A stretch of 5,997 nucleotides of DNA, taken from assembly GCA_030630935.1 (NCBI GenBank), contig DAOVMD010000211.1, forward strand, positions 1 to 5,997. Direction: 5' to 3'. Numbering within the stretch: the first letter of the stretch is position 1; each line of letters begins with the position of its first letter. Below, in pieces: positions 5,547-5,997 of the stretch. The DNA comes from Candidatus Mcinerneyibacteriota bacterium (lineage in GTDB: Bacteria > AUK180 > JAQVHJ01). The notes beneath the pieces were generated by a model. That model was given only the letters and a program-made list of their open reading frames with translations. It was not told the DNA's origin and did no database searches. The position numbers were made by a program, and so were the translations under genes.

Positions 5547-5574
5547 TAAGAGACCGGCACCTTTTCTTAGGAGG
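5547..5574 (+). promoter_or_regulatory. Leader hairpin abutting a consensus ribosome binding site
   Basis: AGGAGG (5569-5574) lies 5 nt before ATG 5580, which fixes that start. TAAGAGA (5547-5553) pairs with TTTCTTA (5563-5569), seven pairs including one G-U, with loop CCGGCACCT. The stem shares the first A of the AGGAGG, so its formation could modulate ribosome access. It is weak (AU-rich) and untested. Confidence 0.5.
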
Positions 5575-5579
5575 AAATC

Positions 5580-5997
5580 ATGAAAAGAACATTCTTTATA
5601 ATTTTGTATTTTGTTATTGCAATATTGATAATTATTGTTAATTTGTTAAGAAAACATATTGATATGGAATTACTATCAATTTATCCTTTTCTTCTTGGTA
5701 TTGAAATGATTGTAATCTTTAAATTAAATAAAAAGCTTTTTATATTAATAAGATTTATTAATCTTTTAACTATAATTATCATTGGCATTTTTTGTATTAT
5801 TTATATCTGGCATAATATAATTAATTTTATAGATCATGGTTACAAATATTTAAATAATTTAAATGATTTTATTTATTGGTATACAGATGGTGAGTTAGAA
5901 CTAACTCTTTCGATAGACTTATTTGTTTTGACATGGTTCGTATCAATTTTTAATTTGTTTTATTTATATAAAAATTCAAAAATTTTAAATCATTTTA
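5580..5997 (+). CDS. Partial CDS, 5' part of a small multi-pass membrane protein of unknown function
   Basis: The frame is open from ATG 5580 to the right edge, 139 codons visible with no stop, so the C-terminus is outside the window. A consensus AGGAGG 5 nt upstream and a strong promoter support expression. Four hydrophobic segments are visible at about residues 5-23, 31-48, 53-77 and 109-130. They are separated by short basic loops (LLRKH, KLNKK) and a polar loop at about 78-108 (INFIDHGYKYLNNLNDFIYWYTDGELE). The KR at the N-terminus and Lys-rich 48-52 loop fit positive-inside placement of the ends of those helices. Composition is extremely AT-rich (Ile, Phe, Leu, Asn, Tyr). I recognise no family, and no catalytic motif is visible. 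It does not look functionally tied to hsdR, being separated by the repeat island and having its own promoter. Confidence 0.8.
   Translation, partial: MKRTFFIILYFVIAILIIIVNLLRKHIDMELLSIYPFLLGIEMIVIFKLNKKLFILIRFINLLTIIIIGIFCIIYIWHNIINFIDHGYKYLNNLNDFIYWYTDGELELTLSIDLFVLTWFVSIFNLFYLYKNSKILNHF

Noticed and set aside
5552-5565. GGCACCTT at 5557-5564 as the right terminal inverted repeat of an element starting at copy 3 (AAGGTGCC, 5267)
   Set aside because: Only 8 bp match, and the adjoining bases diverge. It would place the promoter and mini-ORF inside the element with no other support.
5892-5907. Inverted repeat GAGTTAG-AA-CTAACTC inside the last gene
   Set aside because: It is an isolated 7-bp stem within coding sequence, with no second copy in the window and no supporting context.

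Overview
This is a low-GC bacterial window. It holds one complete gene, two genes cut by the window edges, and a gene-poor stretch of about 1.2 kb packed with short repeats and hairpins. No sequence here fixes the taxon. The repeat styles (a GTCATTGCGAG-type element, TCCCTACGGGA hairpins, CCCCGCAA/TTGCGGGG hairpins) resemble those I recall from AT-rich, often uncultivated lineages of the Bacteroidota/Ignavibacteria/Cloacimonadota type. That is recollection, not proof.

Left part (1-4236): a very AT-rich, probably helical protein of unknown function enters from the left edge and ends at 965. Its last 8 bases overlap the start of a full-length type I restriction endonuclease subunit R (hsdR, 958-4236, 1092 aa). 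HsdR carries the PD-(D/E)xK nuclease domain, a two-lobe SF2 motor and the C-terminal helical domain. It acts with HsdM and HsdS, neither of which is in the window. They would be expected upstream, because nothing downstream resembles them. The overlapping partial gene may be an accessory gene of the same operon.

The most notable feature of hsdR is two copies of one dispersed repeat lying inside its reading frame, in opposite orientations. One is a 99-bp unit at 1661-1759, exactly 33 codons, between nuclease and motor. The other is a 33-bp unit at 2791-2823, exactly 11 codons, in the second motor lobe. The gene stays open and all core motifs are present. This resembles the in-frame palindromic elements known from Rickettsia genes, but the repeat family is different.

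Middle part (4237-5435): I see no credible gene here. It is a patchwork of repeats: a cloverleaf-like double hairpin; three copies of a GGTGCC...GTAGTACTAC element, one lacking a 31-nt core; an 11-nt tandem repeat; two inverted copies of a roughly 50-nt double-hairpin element; a long imperfect inverted repeat; and several isolated hairpins.

Right part (5436-5997): a near-consensus sigma-70-type promoter (TTGACT, 17 nt, TATAAT) drives a leader of about 109 nt. The leader includes a possible 23-codon leaderless ORF and a small hairpin abutting a perfect AGGAGG. It is followed by the start of a four-helix membrane protein of unknown function that runs off the right edge.
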